Below, piece by piece: positions 42,217 through 51,641 of a DNA stretch of 64,000 bases. Origin of the DNA: an uncultured Bacteroidales bacterium (lineage in GTDB: Bacteria > Bacteroidota > Bacteroidia > Bacteroidales > Bacteroidaceae). Under the pieces are notes generated by a model. The model had not been told where the DNA came from. It did no database searches and was given only the letters and a program-made list of their open reading frames with translations. Numbering within the stretch: position 1 is the first letter of the stretch; each line of letters opens with the position of its first letter. The position numbers and the translations under genes were made by a program. The stretch spans positions 1 to 64,000 of the forward strand of contig CADCLN010000007.1 of NCBI GenBank assembly GCA_902802265.1, read 5' to 3'.

Positions 42217-44316
42217 TTACACGTTGAACAGGACGGCATCGAGGTATAGCTCAGCCACCCCAGGCGTGAGGACAGAGGCTTTGTAGAAAGGCTGTGCCTC
42301 GGTGTTGAAATTCTGAATGAAAACGGTAGGGCTTTGCACTTCGCCGTAGGCTTGTTTCAGCTGAGCGTATGCCTCGGTGGGATTGCCGCTGACTATGTGT
42401 GCCAGTCCTCGGAGCAATGGGGTGTCGAGATAGGCAATGGCTTTGTCGTACTCCTTATTTATAATAAGACAGGTGCCAAGCAATTTGCGTGCACGTCCTG
42501 ATTCGGGGTCTAAGTATTTTGCCTTGTGCAGAATGTCGATGGCTTCGGCTATGCGGTCGGTTTCTTCCAGACATTCAGCCCAGCGCAGCAAGTAACCGAC
42601 GTTCTCAGGTTCCATTTGGCAAATCTGTTCGTAGCAGTCGGCGGCAGTGGCATATTTGCCTTGCATGATGCATACTTTACCCAGATGGGACAATGTCCAC
42701 TTGGAGTCTGCCTTGATGCTGTCAGCCCGCTCGTAGTATTTTTGTGCTTCTGCCCATTGTTCCGTCTTTTGGTAGCAAAAGCCCATTTTCTGGAAAAGTT
42801 CGGCGGTGTGTTCTTCGGTCTGCATGTAGATGTGAAATTCCTGCACCGCCTGTTCGTAATACGCTTTGCGCATCAGGAACTCGGCGTGCTCCAACAGGAG
42901 TGGCTTGTTCTCGGCCAAGTGGTTCAAGGCTGGAATGGTGAGTGGGCTGAAAATGTTTCTTTTTGCGTCGGCAAAGGGGTTGTAAAATTCGTTGCGGAAA
43001 CTGTAGATGTAGTAGAAACGGTAGAGGTCGAAGATGAAGTTTCGGCTGTACTCCTTCTGTTTCTTTTTGCGATGGATAGACTTGTTGAGCGCTTCGTCCA
43101 GTTCATCTTTGTCGAGGTCTGCCATCTGTGCCTCCACTTGTGAAGCGATGGCGTCGAAACTTGTTTCGCCCAGTGTGGAGGTGAGCAGGCAGAGGGAGTA
43201 TTTGTCGCTGTTGCAGAAGGGTGCGCCTGCCAGCAAAGCCCGCATGAAGTCGCCGCTTTTGCTGCCAAAGTTCTCCTGTATGTTTTGCAGCGCCAGGTCG
43301 TCGTCGGTGAAGGGGTAGAACCAGTGTGCCGTTTCGTGGAAGAACTTGAAGCCCTTCATCATGGCAAAAGTAGCCATGTAGATGTCTTCGCCGTCGAGTT
43401 GCATTTCCACCATTTCGCGCATCTTTTCTTCAGCCTTGTTGTCGTCCTGCTCTTCGGGGTTGAGCCATTCGGGATTCTCTCCGTTTTCAGAGAGTTTATT
43501 GCCCAGCTCCACCAGTCCCATCCTCTTCTTCATCATGCGGCTGCCTTTCACAATGTTGGGCATGATGTCTTCACGCATTTTGCTGGTGATTTTGTCGGTC
43601 ATCGTGCTCATTTGCAATTGCATCAGAATGGTGTAGATGTTGCTTGTGAACGCTTCGTCGTCGGACAGAATGCTCAGTCGGCTGGTAATTTCGGGGTAGT
43701 ATGGCAGCAGTTCGTGGCTTTTGCGTAGCGACAGCACAATGCCTACCAGTGCACGCTGTGAGATTTCGTTCACCTCGTTGAGAGAAGCGTCAAGTAGGAA
43801 AAGGAGTTTCTTCTCGTCGAAAAATTCGAGCAAAGCCAAAACGACAGCGCTGATGAGTACAGTCTTTGCCTTTGCCGGAACCTGTTTGGAGTCAATTATT
43901 TGCATGACTTGTTCGTAGTCGCTGTTTTGCCACTGGTCGCTGGTCCAGATGCGGCGGAAGAGTTTTACTAAACAGTCTTCCAGTTCGGCGGAGTCGCAAG
44001 GAAGTTCCAGCCGCATTTGCAGGTTGCCCAGTTCGCTGTCGGTGCGTAGTGACAGCAGGGCTGAACGGTATCGGCTGTTGGGCTTTTCCCTCAGATAGTT
44101 CAATCGGAGGATGCTCTGCCCAAGTGCCTGCGCACGAGTCCACAGTTGCTGTTGCAGCTGGTTGGCATTGGGGTCTTCCACACCTTTGACCAGAAAGCTC
44201 AGCATATAATAATAGGTGGAGCGTAACTGTTCGATGGATTCGTTCAGTTCCCAGTTGTCGAGTGTTTGTGCCTGACTTTGTAGGCTGGTAATGAAATCGG
44301 AAAGGCTTTTGGGCAT
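42217..44316 (-). CDS. Tetratricopeptide-repeat protein
   Basis: A 699-residue, largely helical protein. The C-terminal third has clear TPR units (YYEQAVQEFHIYM, LFQKMGFCYQKTEQWAEAQK, LSHLGKVCIMQGKYATAADC, LLRWAECLEETDRIAEAID, LLGTCLIINKEYDKAIAY). The rest is Leu-rich helix without recognised motif. There is no signal peptide. TPRs mediate protein contacts, but no partner can be named. The next gene upstream is a lipoprotein on the same strand, 52 bases away. Confidence 0.8.
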   Translation of the reverse strand: MPKSLSDFITSLQSQAQTLDNWELNESIEQLRSTYYYMLSFLVKGVEDPNANQLQQQLWTRAQALGQSILRLNYLREKPNSRYRSALLSLRTDSELGNLQMRLELPCDSAELEDCLVKLFRRIWTSDQWQNSDYEQVMQIIDSKQVPAKAKTVLISAVVLALLEFFDEKKLLFLLDASLNEVNEISQRALVGIVLSLRKSHELLPYYPEITSRLSILSDDEAFTSNIYTILMQLQMSTMTDKITSKMREDIMPNIVKGSRMMKKRMGLVELGNKLSENGENPEWLNPEEQDDNKAEEKMREMVEMQLDGEDIYMATFAMMKGFKFFHETAHWFYPFTDDDLALQNIQENFGSKSGDFMRALLAGAPFCNSDKYSLCLLTSTLGETSFDAIASQVEAQMADLDKDELDEALNKSIHRKKKQKEYSRNFIFDLYRFYYIYSFRNEFYNPFADAKRNIFSPLTIPALNHLAENKPLLLEHAEFLMRKAYYEQAVQEFHIYMQTEEHTAELFQKMGFCYQKTEQWAEAQKYYERADSIKADSKWTLSHLGKVCIMQGKYATAADCYEQICQMEPENVGYLLRWAECLEETDRIAEAIDILHKAKYLDPESGRARKLLGTCLIINKEYDKAIAYLDTPLLRGLAHIVSGNPTEAYAQLKQAYGEVQSPTVFIQNFNTEAQPFYKASVLTPGVAELYLDAVLFNV

Positions 44317-44368
44317 AGGGAAATAGGAATTGATAGAAGTTGATGGGAAGTAATAGGAAGTTGTAGGA

Positions 44369-45364
44369 TTATAGGAATAAATCTTCCTTCTTGATGTCCT
44401 TTTTCAGCAATGTGCGTCCTTGGCACCAGCGTTTTGCCCGTGCGAAAGCAGAGTCGCTGGGCGTGTTGGCTGGCAGGAACTGGGGGTATTTTACGAGTGT
44501 GTCGGGAATCTCAATGCTGCGGTTTTTCGGAATGTACTTCATCAGCAGGAGCTGAGGCGCATCCTCTGAAGCCATGAGCACGCTGTCGGTCTCCAGCGAG
44601 TCGTAGCTGGCAATGAGTTGGTTGAGTTGCCGGACGGCTATGTCGTAAGCTTGTTTCAGCTTGGGAATGTCTTCTTTGTGTCGGGCGAGTACGCTGTCTT
44701 TGAAGACAACGGCACTCAGGTTCAAGCCCAGTTCGGGCGTGCCGATGACACGTCGTGCGCCGCGAGCTTCACACTCCGAGGCGTAGGGTTCGGGCAGCAG
44801 TGCGCCGTCATACTGGTTTTGGTCCACCATGTAGCAGCGCAACTTGAGGTTGTTGATTTGTGGTTTGTTGAGGTCTGTGGAAAGAAGTTTTGCGCGGCTC
44901 AGAATCCAGTCGGTTGTCAAATCGACGGCCGAATGGCGTGTGATGCCGATAATCTTTTCCTTCAGGCTGCTGATTTGCCGAATGCGGGCACTGTAGGCCG
45001 TCATCAGGTAGAGGTCGAGCTGTGTGGCCATGACTACATGGACACTGTCGCCCCGTGAACGCCAGATGCAAGCCTTCACCATGTCGCTCCAGATGGCATC
45101 GGCTGTGGTGCCACAGAAAGCTGTGTCGGCATCCATGGCGGCACGATAGGTTTTCAGCTTCACCTTGATGCCAAGCGAGTCGAACAGTCCTTCCTCCTTG
45201 GCATAGTAGAAAGGCAGGCAATCCACCGTGGGGAGCAAGGCAAGGCGGATGGTCAGCGAATCGTAGTCGCTGGTCTGCTTCGTTTCCTTTTCAGCGTTTT
45301 TGTTGCAGGAAAGCAGCAAGGCTGCGGCGAGTGTGCAGGTTAATACTTGTTTGATAGAAACCAT
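44369..45364 (-). CDS. Substrate-binding lipoprotein (NMT1/SsuA-like)
   Basis: A 331-residue periplasmic-binding-protein type II. The lipoprotein signal MVSIKQVLTCTLAAALLLSC has lipobox LLSC, and the mature part follows the NMT1/NitT pattern (LALLPTVDCLPFYYAKEEGLFDSLGI, GTTADAIWSD, ALLPEPYASECEARGA). The family delivers nitrogen or sulfur organics, thiamine precursors or similar to an ABC permease, but no permease or ATPase gene lies here. The start at 45364 begins the signal peptide. Confidence 0.85.
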   Translation of the reverse strand: MVSIKQVLTCTLAAALLLSCNKNAEKETKQTSDYDSLTIRLALLPTVDCLPFYYAKEEGLFDSLGIKVKLKTYRAAMDADTAFCGTTADAIWSDMVKACIWRSRGDSVHVVMATQLDLYLMTAYSARIRQISSLKEKIIGITRHSAVDLTTDWILSRAKLLSTDLNKPQINNLKLRCYMVDQNQYDGALLPEPYASECEARGARRVIGTPELGLNLSAVVFKDSVLARHKEDIPKLKQAYDIAVRQLNQLIASYDSLETDSVLMASEDAPQLLLMKYIPKNRSIEIPDTLVKYPQFLPANTPSDSAFARAKRWCQGRTLLKKDIKKEDLFL

Positions 45365-45370
45365 GATTGT

Positions 45371-45414
45371 AAAAAAATGGGGCAACTTGATTAGCGCCAA
45401 GCTGCCCCCATTTT
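45371..45414 (-). terminator. Rho-independent terminator of pgk
   Basis: On the complement AAAATGGGGGCAGCTTG and CAAGTTGCCCCATTTT pair over a short loop and run into T7. Confidence 0.8.
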
Positions 45415-45429
45415 GAAATCGATATGGGC

Positions 45430-46698
45430 TTATTCACCCTTTACAGCTGCTACGCCTGGGAGCACCTTGCCTTCGATAGCTTCGAGCAGTGCGCCACCAC
45501 CTGTAGAGATGTAAGAAACCTTGTCTTCGAGGCCAAACTTGTGGACGCAAGCCACAGAGTCGCCACCACCGATGAGTGAGAATGCGCCTTCAGCAGTTGC
45601 CTTAGCTACAGCTTCGCCCACGGCACGAGAACCAGGAGTGAACTCGTCGCACTCGAAGCAGCCGGCAGGACCGTTCCAGAGGATGGTCTTTGCGCCTTCG
45701 ATGGCCTTGGCAAACTTCTCGCGGCTGATAGGACCAGCGTCCAGTCCGTCCCAACCGTCTTCGATAGCCATAGATGGGAACACCTTGATTTCTGCGCCTG
45801 GCTTTACAGAGAATGTAGAGAAGTCGTAGCCTGTGCAGCAAACTGAGTCTTCGCCGAGAACCAGTTCCACGCCGTTCTTCTTGGCGAGTTCTTCCACGCC
45901 GAGAGCAACGTCCAGCTTGTCCAGCTCAACGATAGAGTTACCAATCTTGCCGCCGTGAGCCTTCATGAAGGTGTAAGTCATACCACCGCAGAGGACGAGC
46001 TTATCAACCTTGCCCAGCAAGTTCTCGATGATGCCAATCTTCGTAGAAACCTTCGAACCACCCATGATGGCTACAAATGGGCGCTTGATGTTGCTGAGCA
46101 CGTTGTCAACAGCCTGTACTTCCTTCTCCATGAGCAGACCGAGCATACGGTTGTCCTTGTCGAAGTAGTCTGCGATGACAGCCGTAGAACCATGCTTGCG
46201 GTGAGCGGTGCCGAAAGCATCCATTACCCAGCAGTCAGCATAGCTTGCCAGCTTCTTGGCAAATTCCTTCTGGCTTGCCTTCATAGCCTTCTTGGCCTCG
46301 TCATACTCAGGTGTGCCTTTCTCAACGCCTACTGGCTTGCCTTCCTCTTCAGGGTAGTAGCGCAGGTTCTCCAGCAGGAGCACTTCGCCTGGCTTCAGGG
46401 CTGCAGCCTGTGCGTCAGCCTTCTGGCAGTCTTCAGCAAACTGTACGGGCACGCCCAGTGCTTCGCTGACGGCGGGAACAATCTGCTTCAGGCTCAGTTC
46501 TGGCTTAACCTTGCCCTTGGGCTTACCCATGTGGGACATGATGATGAGCGCACCGCCCTTCTCGAGGATGAGCTTCAGAGTTGGCAAAGCACCGCGGATG
46601 CGGGTGTCGTCAGTAATCTTACCGTCCTGGATGGGCACATTGAAATCTACACGAACAATTGCCTTCTTACCGGCAAAGTTGTACTCTTGAATAGTCAT
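45430..46698 (-). CDS. pgk: Phosphoglycerate kinase
   Basis: A 422-residue glycolytic kinase (3-phosphoglycerate + ATP to 1,3-bisphosphoglycerate). The substrate-binding RVDFNVP and SHMGKPKGK are near the N-terminus, with [13 protein letters not shown] and the C-terminal [12 protein letters not shown] and [18 protein letters not shown] motifs of the nucleotide site. Length is normal. It is monocistronic: own TAACTTTGC promoter and own terminator. Confidence 0.98.
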   Translation of the reverse strand: MTIQEYNFAGKKAIVRVDFNVPIQDGKITDDTRIRGALPTLKLILEKGGALIIMSHMGKPKGKVKPELSLKQIVPAVSEALGVPVQFAEDCQKADAQAAALKPGEVLLLENLRYYPEEEGKPVGVEKGTPEYDEAKKAMKASQKEFAKKLASYADCWVMDAFGTAHRKHGSTAVIADYFDKDNRMLGLLMEKEVQAVDNVLSNIKRPFVAIMGGSKVSTKIGIIENLLGKVDKLVLCGGMTYTFMKAHGGKIGNSIVELDKLDVALGVEELAKKNGVELVLGEDSVCCTGYDFSTFSVKPGAEIKVFPSMAIEDGWDGLDAGPISREKFAKAIEGAKTILWNGPAGCFECDEFTPGSRAVGEAVAKATAEGAFSLIGGGDSVACVHKFGLEDKVSYISTGGGALLEAIEGKVLPGVAAVKGE

Positions 46699-46749
46699 AG
46701 CTTTAATACGTTTTAGGTTATTTAATTGATGAGTTTTGCTAAATCAGCT

Positions 46750-46758
46750 GCAAAGTTA
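46750..46758 (-). promoter_or_regulatory. -7 promoter element TAACTTTGC for pgk
   Basis: GCAAAGTTA on the plus strand, 52 bases upstream of the pgk ATG on the complement. Confidence 0.7.
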
Positions 46759-46869
46759 CGTATTTTTGTGCTGAAAACATACATTTTCACCGTTTATTTT
46801 CGTTAAAAGTAGAAAACACGGAGCTGTGACAAATAACCGTTTTTTAGAACACACTTAAAAAGTAATGCA

Positions 46870-48162
46870 ATGATACAACGTTTGTTGAAATTTCTGGATG
46901 CTTCACCGGTCAATTTCTTTGCTGTGAAAAACCTGAGTGAAGAACTGCTGAAGGCGGGTTTCCGTCGGCTGAATCCACAAGAACCCATCGGCAAAGTGCA
47001 GGCGGGCGACAAGTTTTTTGTGACCAAGAACGATTCCTCCATCTATGCTTTTCAGATAGGCAGTAAACCATTGGCCGATGCGGGCTTCCGCATGATTTGT
47101 GCCCATTGCGACTCGCCCACCTTTCGTGTCAAGCCCAATGCTGAGATAGGCTGCGAGGGGGGCATTGTCAAGCTGAACACAGAGGTCTATGGCGGTCCCA
47201 TCATGTCCACCTGGTTCGACCGTCCGCTTACATTGGCGGGGCGGGTCATCGTCAAGGGAGAGGATGTCATGAACCCTCGGACCCTGCTTCTGCATGTAAA
47301 GCGCCCGCTGCTGCAAATCAGTAATCTTGCCATACACTTCAACCGCGAGGTCAACGACGGCGTGAAGCTGAGCAAGCAGAAAGATATGCTGCCCATCCTG
47401 GGTATAATAAATAATGAGTTGGAGCAGGGCAATCTGCTGATGAACCTGATTTGTGAGGAACTGGCCATACAGCGGGAAGACATTCTCGACTTCGACCTCT
47501 ATCTGGCCGATGCCATGCCCGCCTGCACTTTCGGTGTACACAACGAGCTGATTTCTTCGGGACGTCTCGACGACCTCTCCATGTGCTATGCCGGACTGGA
47601 AGCCCTCCTGGGTTCGCCAGAGGCGGATGTGACCAAGGTGTTGGCTATCTTCGACAACGAAGAGACAGGATCGCAGACCAAGCAGGGTGCAGGCAGTCCG
47701 TTCCTGGGCAGCATGTTGAAGCGCATAGCCTGGGCACAAAGCGGCACCGAAGAGGCTTTCTACCAGGCTGTGGAACGTGCCTTCATGGTTTCGGCAGACA
47801 ATGCGCACGCCTGGCATCCGAATTACAGCGAGAAGTATGACCCCACGAACCATCCCGTGTTAGGTGGCGGTCCCGTCATCAAGTTCAATGCGGCACAGAA
47901 ATACGCCAGCGATGCCGTGTCAGCAGCCGTGTTCGCAGAGATTTGTCGCAAAGCCGGCGTGCCCAGTCAGCGTTTCGTCAACCACAGCGATGTGGCTGGC
48001 GGCAGCACGTTGGGCAATATTCTTGCCTCGTCCATCCCGTTGCGCGGCGTGGATATGGGCAATGCCATTCTTGCCATGCACAGCTGTCGGGAGACGGGCA
48101 GCGTAGCGGACCACACCTACTGTGTGAAGGCGTTTACGCAGTTCTTTAGCGGCATGGCTTAA
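46870..48162 (+). CDS. M18-family aminopeptidase
   Basis: A 430-residue metalloaminopeptidase (aspartyl aminopeptidase type). Zinc and catalytic blocks are MICAHCDSPTFRVKP, GRLDDLSMCYA, FDNEETGS, SADNAHAWHPNY and MHSCRETGSVADH. The enzyme removes N-terminal acidic residues from peptides in the cytosol as a dodecamer in known members. The gene diverges from pgk and stands alone. Confidence 0.94.
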   Translation: MIQRLLKFLDASPVNFFAVKNLSEELLKAGFRRLNPQEPIGKVQAGDKFFVTKNDSSIYAFQIGSKPLADAGFRMICAHCDSPTFRVKPNAEIGCEGGIVKLNTEVYGGPIMSTWFDRPLTLAGRVIVKGEDVMNPRTLLLHVKRPLLQISNLAIHFNREVNDGVKLSKQKDMLPILGIINNELEQGNLLMNLICEELAIQREDILDFDLYLADAMPACTFGVHNELISSGRLDDLSMCYAGLEALLGSPEADVTKVLAIFDNEETGSQTKQGAGSPFLGSMLKRIAWAQSGTEEAFYQAVERAFMVSADNAHAWHPNYSEKYDPTNHPVLGGGPVIKFNAAQKYASDAVSAAVFAEICRKAGVPSQRFVNHSDVAGGSTLGNILASSIPLRGVDMGNAILAMHSCRETGSVADHTYCVKAFTQFFSGMA

Positions 48163-48187
48163 TCGCTAAGCTGTACAGGCGTGGCCA

Positions 48188-48346
48188 TCATTCTTCCTCC
48201 TTCTTCTTCTTGAGCATCTTGTTGCAGATGTCTGAAACGCAGACGAGGAGGATAATCAGATAACCAAAGAGAACGAAGTGCTTCGTCAGCAGTCTCCATT
48301 CAGAATCTTCCAGAAAGGACTGCACTTTTTTTTTGAGTTTTCCCAT
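48188..48346 (-). CDS. Small single-span membrane protein (52 residues)
   Basis: A short gene reading MGKLKKKVQSFLEDSEWRLL, then a hydrophobic segment HFVLFGYLIILLVCVSDICN, then a Lys/Glu-rich end. The plus-end charges predict one membrane helix with a basic N-terminal and mixed C-terminal cytoplasmic side. An A9 run covers codons 5-7 region. It lies between the M18 and AAA ATPase genes on the ATPase strand, 111 bases downstream of the ATPase stop. Coding is supported by the clean amphipathic-membrane-charged layout only; no homology is claimed. Confidence 0.6.
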   Translation of the reverse strand: MGKLKKKVQSFLEDSEWRLLTKHFVLFGYLIILLVCVSDICNKMLKKKKEEE

Positions 48347-48457
48347 AAATTCAAGTGGTCATTAAATTGGCAAAAGCCATGAATTTAAAATTGCGAAGCG
48401 TTTAGAGGGCAGGATAGCCACCATGGCTATGCTCCCTCTAAATGCTTTTACTTATTG

Positions 48458-49723
48458 TCAGAAGCCCACGCGCTTAGGTGCTTTGGGGACATCGATGGAC
48501 TTGATATCTGCCACCGTGATGGCAGACAGGCGCTTGTCTGGGATATGCTTTTCCATGCAACGGGTAGCGTGGTTCATGTAGATGCGTTCCAGCATGTTGG
48601 TCACGTAGCGGGCATTGCCCCAGGTGCGTGGATTGCGGATGTTGTAAGCCTCTCGGAGCACGTTCTTGACTTTTTCCCATGCGCTGGGAGTGAAGTGGTA
48701 TTTGTATTCCTTGATGCGCATTAGCGTGATGTTAAACAGTTCTTCGAGGGTGAAGTCGGGAAATTCGAAGGTGTTGGTGAAGCGAGAGTGGAGTCCAGGA
48801 TTGAGTTCGATGAGGTTGGCAATTTCCTCCTTGTATCCGCAGAGGATGACGGCGATGTCGCGATTCGATTCGTCTGCCAAAATGTCCATGAACATGGGGA
48901 TGACCATTTTGCCAGGGTCTTCTGGGTGATTGCCGTTGAGCAGGTAGGCTTCGTCAATCATGAGCACGCCGCCTTGTGCTTTTTCGATGAGAGCCTTTAC
49001 TGCCTTTTCCTCGTCGCCCCAGCAGTGGCCCACGAATGTGCTGCGGTTGGCCATGACCACGTGTCCCTTGCTGAGCACTCCGGCTTTGTGGAGCAGTGAA
49101 CCATATATCTTGCAGACGGTGGTCTTGCCTGTGCCTGGTTTTCCGATGAAGAGGCCGTGCAGCGATACATTGTGCAGCTTGGCGTTGGGGTCTATCTTTA
49201 GTCGTCTCTCGTTGTAGAGCGAGAGCCTGATGAGTTCGTCGATGCGCTGCTTGACGTTCTTGCAGCCGACGAGTTTTTCCAGTTCTTTCTCGGGTTCCTT
49301 GAGGGGCGGAAGGATAACCACTTTGACGCGGTTGCCATTGCTTGTGACGAAGTCTTCGTCGGGAAGTTCGTCGTCGTCGTCGGGCGACTGCTTTTCCAGC
49401 TCGATCAGCTCTTTCATGTTCTCGTCATCGTCGTCTTCCTCCTCGTCGTCATCGTCTGTGTCGTCGGTGCCAGAGTCCTCGTCGTCGTCATCGTCTGCGT
49501 CGTCTGTGTGGTCAGTGTCTTTACTCATCAACTCTGTGACTAAATCGTTGAAGAACTTTTCCAATTCCTTGTCGTCCTCTGTATCGGTAGTGTTGTCTCC
49601 ATCGTTAACTATAGCTTGTGCGGAAATGTCTGATTTAGCGGAAATGTTTGCTGTGTCTGGTGTCTGAATCTTGTTGCTGTCCTGTGGAATGTCTGTGCAT
49701 TCATTAAAATTTGTGCGATGCAT
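48458..49723 (-). CDS. CbbX/SpoVK-like AAA+ ATPase with acidic N-terminal region
   Basis: A 421-residue protein. Residues 1-140 are low complexity and nearly all Asp/Glu in places (about 70-100). The AAA+ domain follows: FIGKPGTGKTTVCKIYGSLL (Walker A), ANRSTFVGHCWG (pore region), GGVLMIDEAYLLNG (Walker B), HSRFTNTFEFPDF (arginine finger), and a C-terminal lid ending DVPKAPKRVGF. CbbX relatives are remodelling ATPases; target unknown. Probable promoter at 50147-50155 implies a leader of over 400 bases. Confidence 0.88.
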   Translation of the reverse strand: MHRTNFNECTDIPQDSNKIQTPDTANISAKSDISAQAIVNDGDNTTDTEDDKELEKFFNDLVTELMSKDTDHTDDADDDDDEDSGTDDTDDDDEEEDDDDENMKELIELEKQSPDDDDELPDEDFVTSNGNRVKVVILPPLKEPEKELEKLVGCKNVKQRIDELIRLSLYNERRLKIDPNAKLHNVSLHGLFIGKPGTGKTTVCKIYGSLLHKAGVLSKGHVVMANRSTFVGHCWGDEEKAVKALIEKAQGGVLMIDEAYLLNGNHPEDPGKMVIPMFMDILADESNRDIAVILCGYKEEIANLIELNPGLHSRFTNTFEFPDFTLEELFNITLMRIKEYKYHFTPSAWEKVKNVLREAYNIRNPRTWGNARYVTNMLERIYMNHATRCMEKHIPDKRLSAITVADIKSIDVPKAPKRVGF

Positions 49724-50346
49724 AATATGGTAAGTTTTAAATCAGAAAAAGAAAATAGTGGATAGTAGAGTATAGAGCAGAAAAGTGTACACTCTTTTCG
49801 ACCCCATGGTGAGGGCTGGAAAGAGGCAAAAGAACAGTAGAGGCAATGCCGCAGCAGTTGCCTTGCATCATTGTAGATGAATAATAAGTAACGGTGTAAT
49901 TACGGGTGGAGACCCACTACGAAACACATTTGTATCAGTATGTCAAAGAACAATCAATAAATAAATACTTTCATCAATCACGAATAAACGCGAATAACAT
50001 ATCTATCTAAATTCACATAACTACATTACATCATAGCTAAGACTTTAGTAGCGTTATTCTGCACGTTATTCTGCAGGTTGAAATTTTTTTATTGATTGTT
50101 CTCATCTGATAAAATCCTGTGCGTCTATATAAATTTTGTTTTCGCTGCAAAGTTAGGCATTTTTTCACATATTCACCAAATCTTTTTCGGGCAAAATACC
50201 ATTGTTCCATATTTTTTAACATTTTCCCGCTTTCCACTGACTTCACTCCTGCAAATGGACGAAAAAAATGTGGCAGCCTGCACACAGCAGACCGCCACAG
50301 CGACTGTCAGTCCCCCGATGAATCTTCGCAGGGACTTTGGCGGAAT
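49724..50346. other. Long non-coding region upstream of the AAA ATPase gene
   Basis: No gene supported. It holds a TAACTTTGC element on the complement (50147-50155), a near-tandem 13-base repeat (TTATTCTGCACG / TTATTCTGCAGG, about 50055-50080) and a CGAATAAACGCGAATAA stretch (49981-49998). The distance from the promoter to the ATPase start (about 420 bases) leaves room for a structured leader or a small RNA. Confidence 0.4.
50147..50155 (-). promoter_or_regulatory. -7 promoter element TAACTTTGC (complement)
   Basis: GCAAAGTTA on the plus strand, read toward the AAA ATPase gene. Confidence 0.5.
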
Positions 50347-50754
50347 TTAGTAGGTCATTGTCGCAGGCAATTCCTTTGCCTGGTCAATCATCTTCTGCAC
50401 TTCGGCCACGGCGGGAACGCGGTTGCAGAGGTTCTTCTGTGCGTTCACCTCCTCCAGCTTCTTCTGCAGGTTCTCAGCCACACGGTGCTTCAGTTCCTTT
50501 ACGGTGTCAACGCCGGCAGCTTCGAGCAGTTCTGCAAACTGCGGACCTACGCCGTTGATGCGGAACAGGTCTGCATGGTTGGTCCACTTCAGGATGAGTT
50601 TCTCCGAAATGCCAGTCTGTTCAGCCAGCGCCTTGCGTCCAGCGGGAGCAGCACATTTCTCCAGCAATTCTTCTACTTTAGTGATGCCGGCGGCAATCAG
50701 TTTCTCAGCATAGACTTCGCCTACGCCCTCGATGTCGATAATTTTGTAAGCCAT
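50347..50754 (-). CDS. DUF4332 helix-hairpin-helix protein
   Basis: A 135-residue protein of DUF4332. It has two helix-hairpin-helix-like units: IEGVGEVYAEKLIAAGITKV and RINGVGPQFAELLEAAGVDTV, separated by GRKALAEQTGISEKLILKW. HhH units bind DNA non-specifically, so a DNA-associated role is inferred. It follows the HU-like gene by 82 bases on the same strand and is probably co-transcribed. The ATG at 50754 begins the first unit. Confidence 0.85.
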   Translation of the reverse strand: MAYKIIDIEGVGEVYAEKLIAAGITKVEELLEKCAAPAGRKALAEQTGISEKLILKWTNHADLFRINGVGPQFAELLEAAGVDTVKELKHRVAENLQKKLEEVNAQKNLCNRVPAVAEVQKMIDQAKELPATMTY

Positions 50755-50836
50755 AGGTAAAAAGGTTTTTGGGTTGTTGTTGAATGATGTGTGAAGTGCC
50801 GTCTGCCCCAGCGAGGTGGACGGGCACATTATTATA

Positions 50837-51472
50837 TTACTCGCGTGCGCGTACATATACTTTATGGGAGGATTGCCCCTTCGTCGCAATGCCCGTGGCA
50901 GGGTCTTCGGCAAAGGACCGCAGTTCGCGGGTGGCGGCGCTGCGGTTCAGACCCACCATGTGCATATAGTCGCGGATGGTTGCAAACGCATGGGTCTGCA
51001 GGAAGCCCTGCAACTGGCCCAGCCGCTCTTCGCGTGTGCTTTGCGGACGGCTGATGCGGCTGTCCTCGCCGCGCTCCAGGCTGATGCGGCTGTCAACAGC
51101 CCTTACAAACCGCTTGTCGGCTTTGAACAGCACATTCTTCACGCCCACACTCTGCGCATTGCGCTTGCTTTCCTCCTCGGGGTCGAAACCATCCATCTCC
51201 TTGTCGGCCACCACACCCAGCGAGGCACGGAAGGTGCCCAGCCCGTCGATGGTCACACTGTGGCCCAACGCCAGAATGTGTGCCACCTCGTTCACCATGC
51301 CAGAAATGACCTTCAGCACCTCACCCTCCTTCAACCCCTGGTTGTTCACCATGAAGTCGATAAACTCTTCCATCGAGAAGTTGCTATAAGTCTTCAGACG
51401 GTAGTAAGCCTTCTTCTCCAGTTGGCCGCCAGCCATCTGCTCACTCATCTCTTGTTTGATATATTCGGCCAT
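50837..51472 (-). CDS. HU-related DNA-binding protein, long Bacteroidota form
   Basis: A 211-residue protein. The N-terminal 120 residues are an HU/IHF-like fold typical of the Bacteroidota HU-related family (MAEYIKQEMSEQM, EVAHILALGHSVTIDGLGTF). The C-terminal part (ERLGQLQGFLQTHAFATIRD ... YMHMVGLNRSAATRELRSF) reads like a winged or two-helix DNA-binding unit. Probably a nucleoid-associated protein or regulator. The ATG at 51472 starts the family N-terminus; the promoter is at 51568-51576. Confidence 0.85.
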   Translation of the reverse strand: MAEYIKQEMSEQMAGGQLEKKAYYRLKTYSNFSMEEFIDFMVNNQGLKEGEVLKVISGMVNEVAHILALGHSVTIDGLGTFRASLGVVADKEMDGFDPEEESKRNAQSVGVKNVLFKADKRFVRAVDSRISLERGEDSRISRPQSTREERLGQLQGFLQTHAFATIRDYMHMVGLNRSAATRELRSFAEDPATGIATKGQSSHKVYVRARE

Positions 51473-51567
51473 ACGTTTTTGTGCTTTTCTTTCTGTTTTG
51501 TTTCCGTTCCGCTTCGGTCCAGCCGAGGTTGCGCTTCGCGCCTTTCGTGCCCAACCGAAACACCTTT

Positions 51568-51576
51568 GCAAAGTTA
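51568..51576 (-). promoter_or_regulatory. -7 promoter element TAACTTTGC for HU-like gene
   Basis: GCAAAGTTA on the plus strand, 96 bases upstream of the HU-like ATG on the complement. Confidence 0.6.
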
Positions 51577-51641
51577 CGAATTCTGCACCATATTCTCCAA
51601 ACAAATGCAGAAAAAAGTTTCTCTCGCCCGCATCTTTTCTT

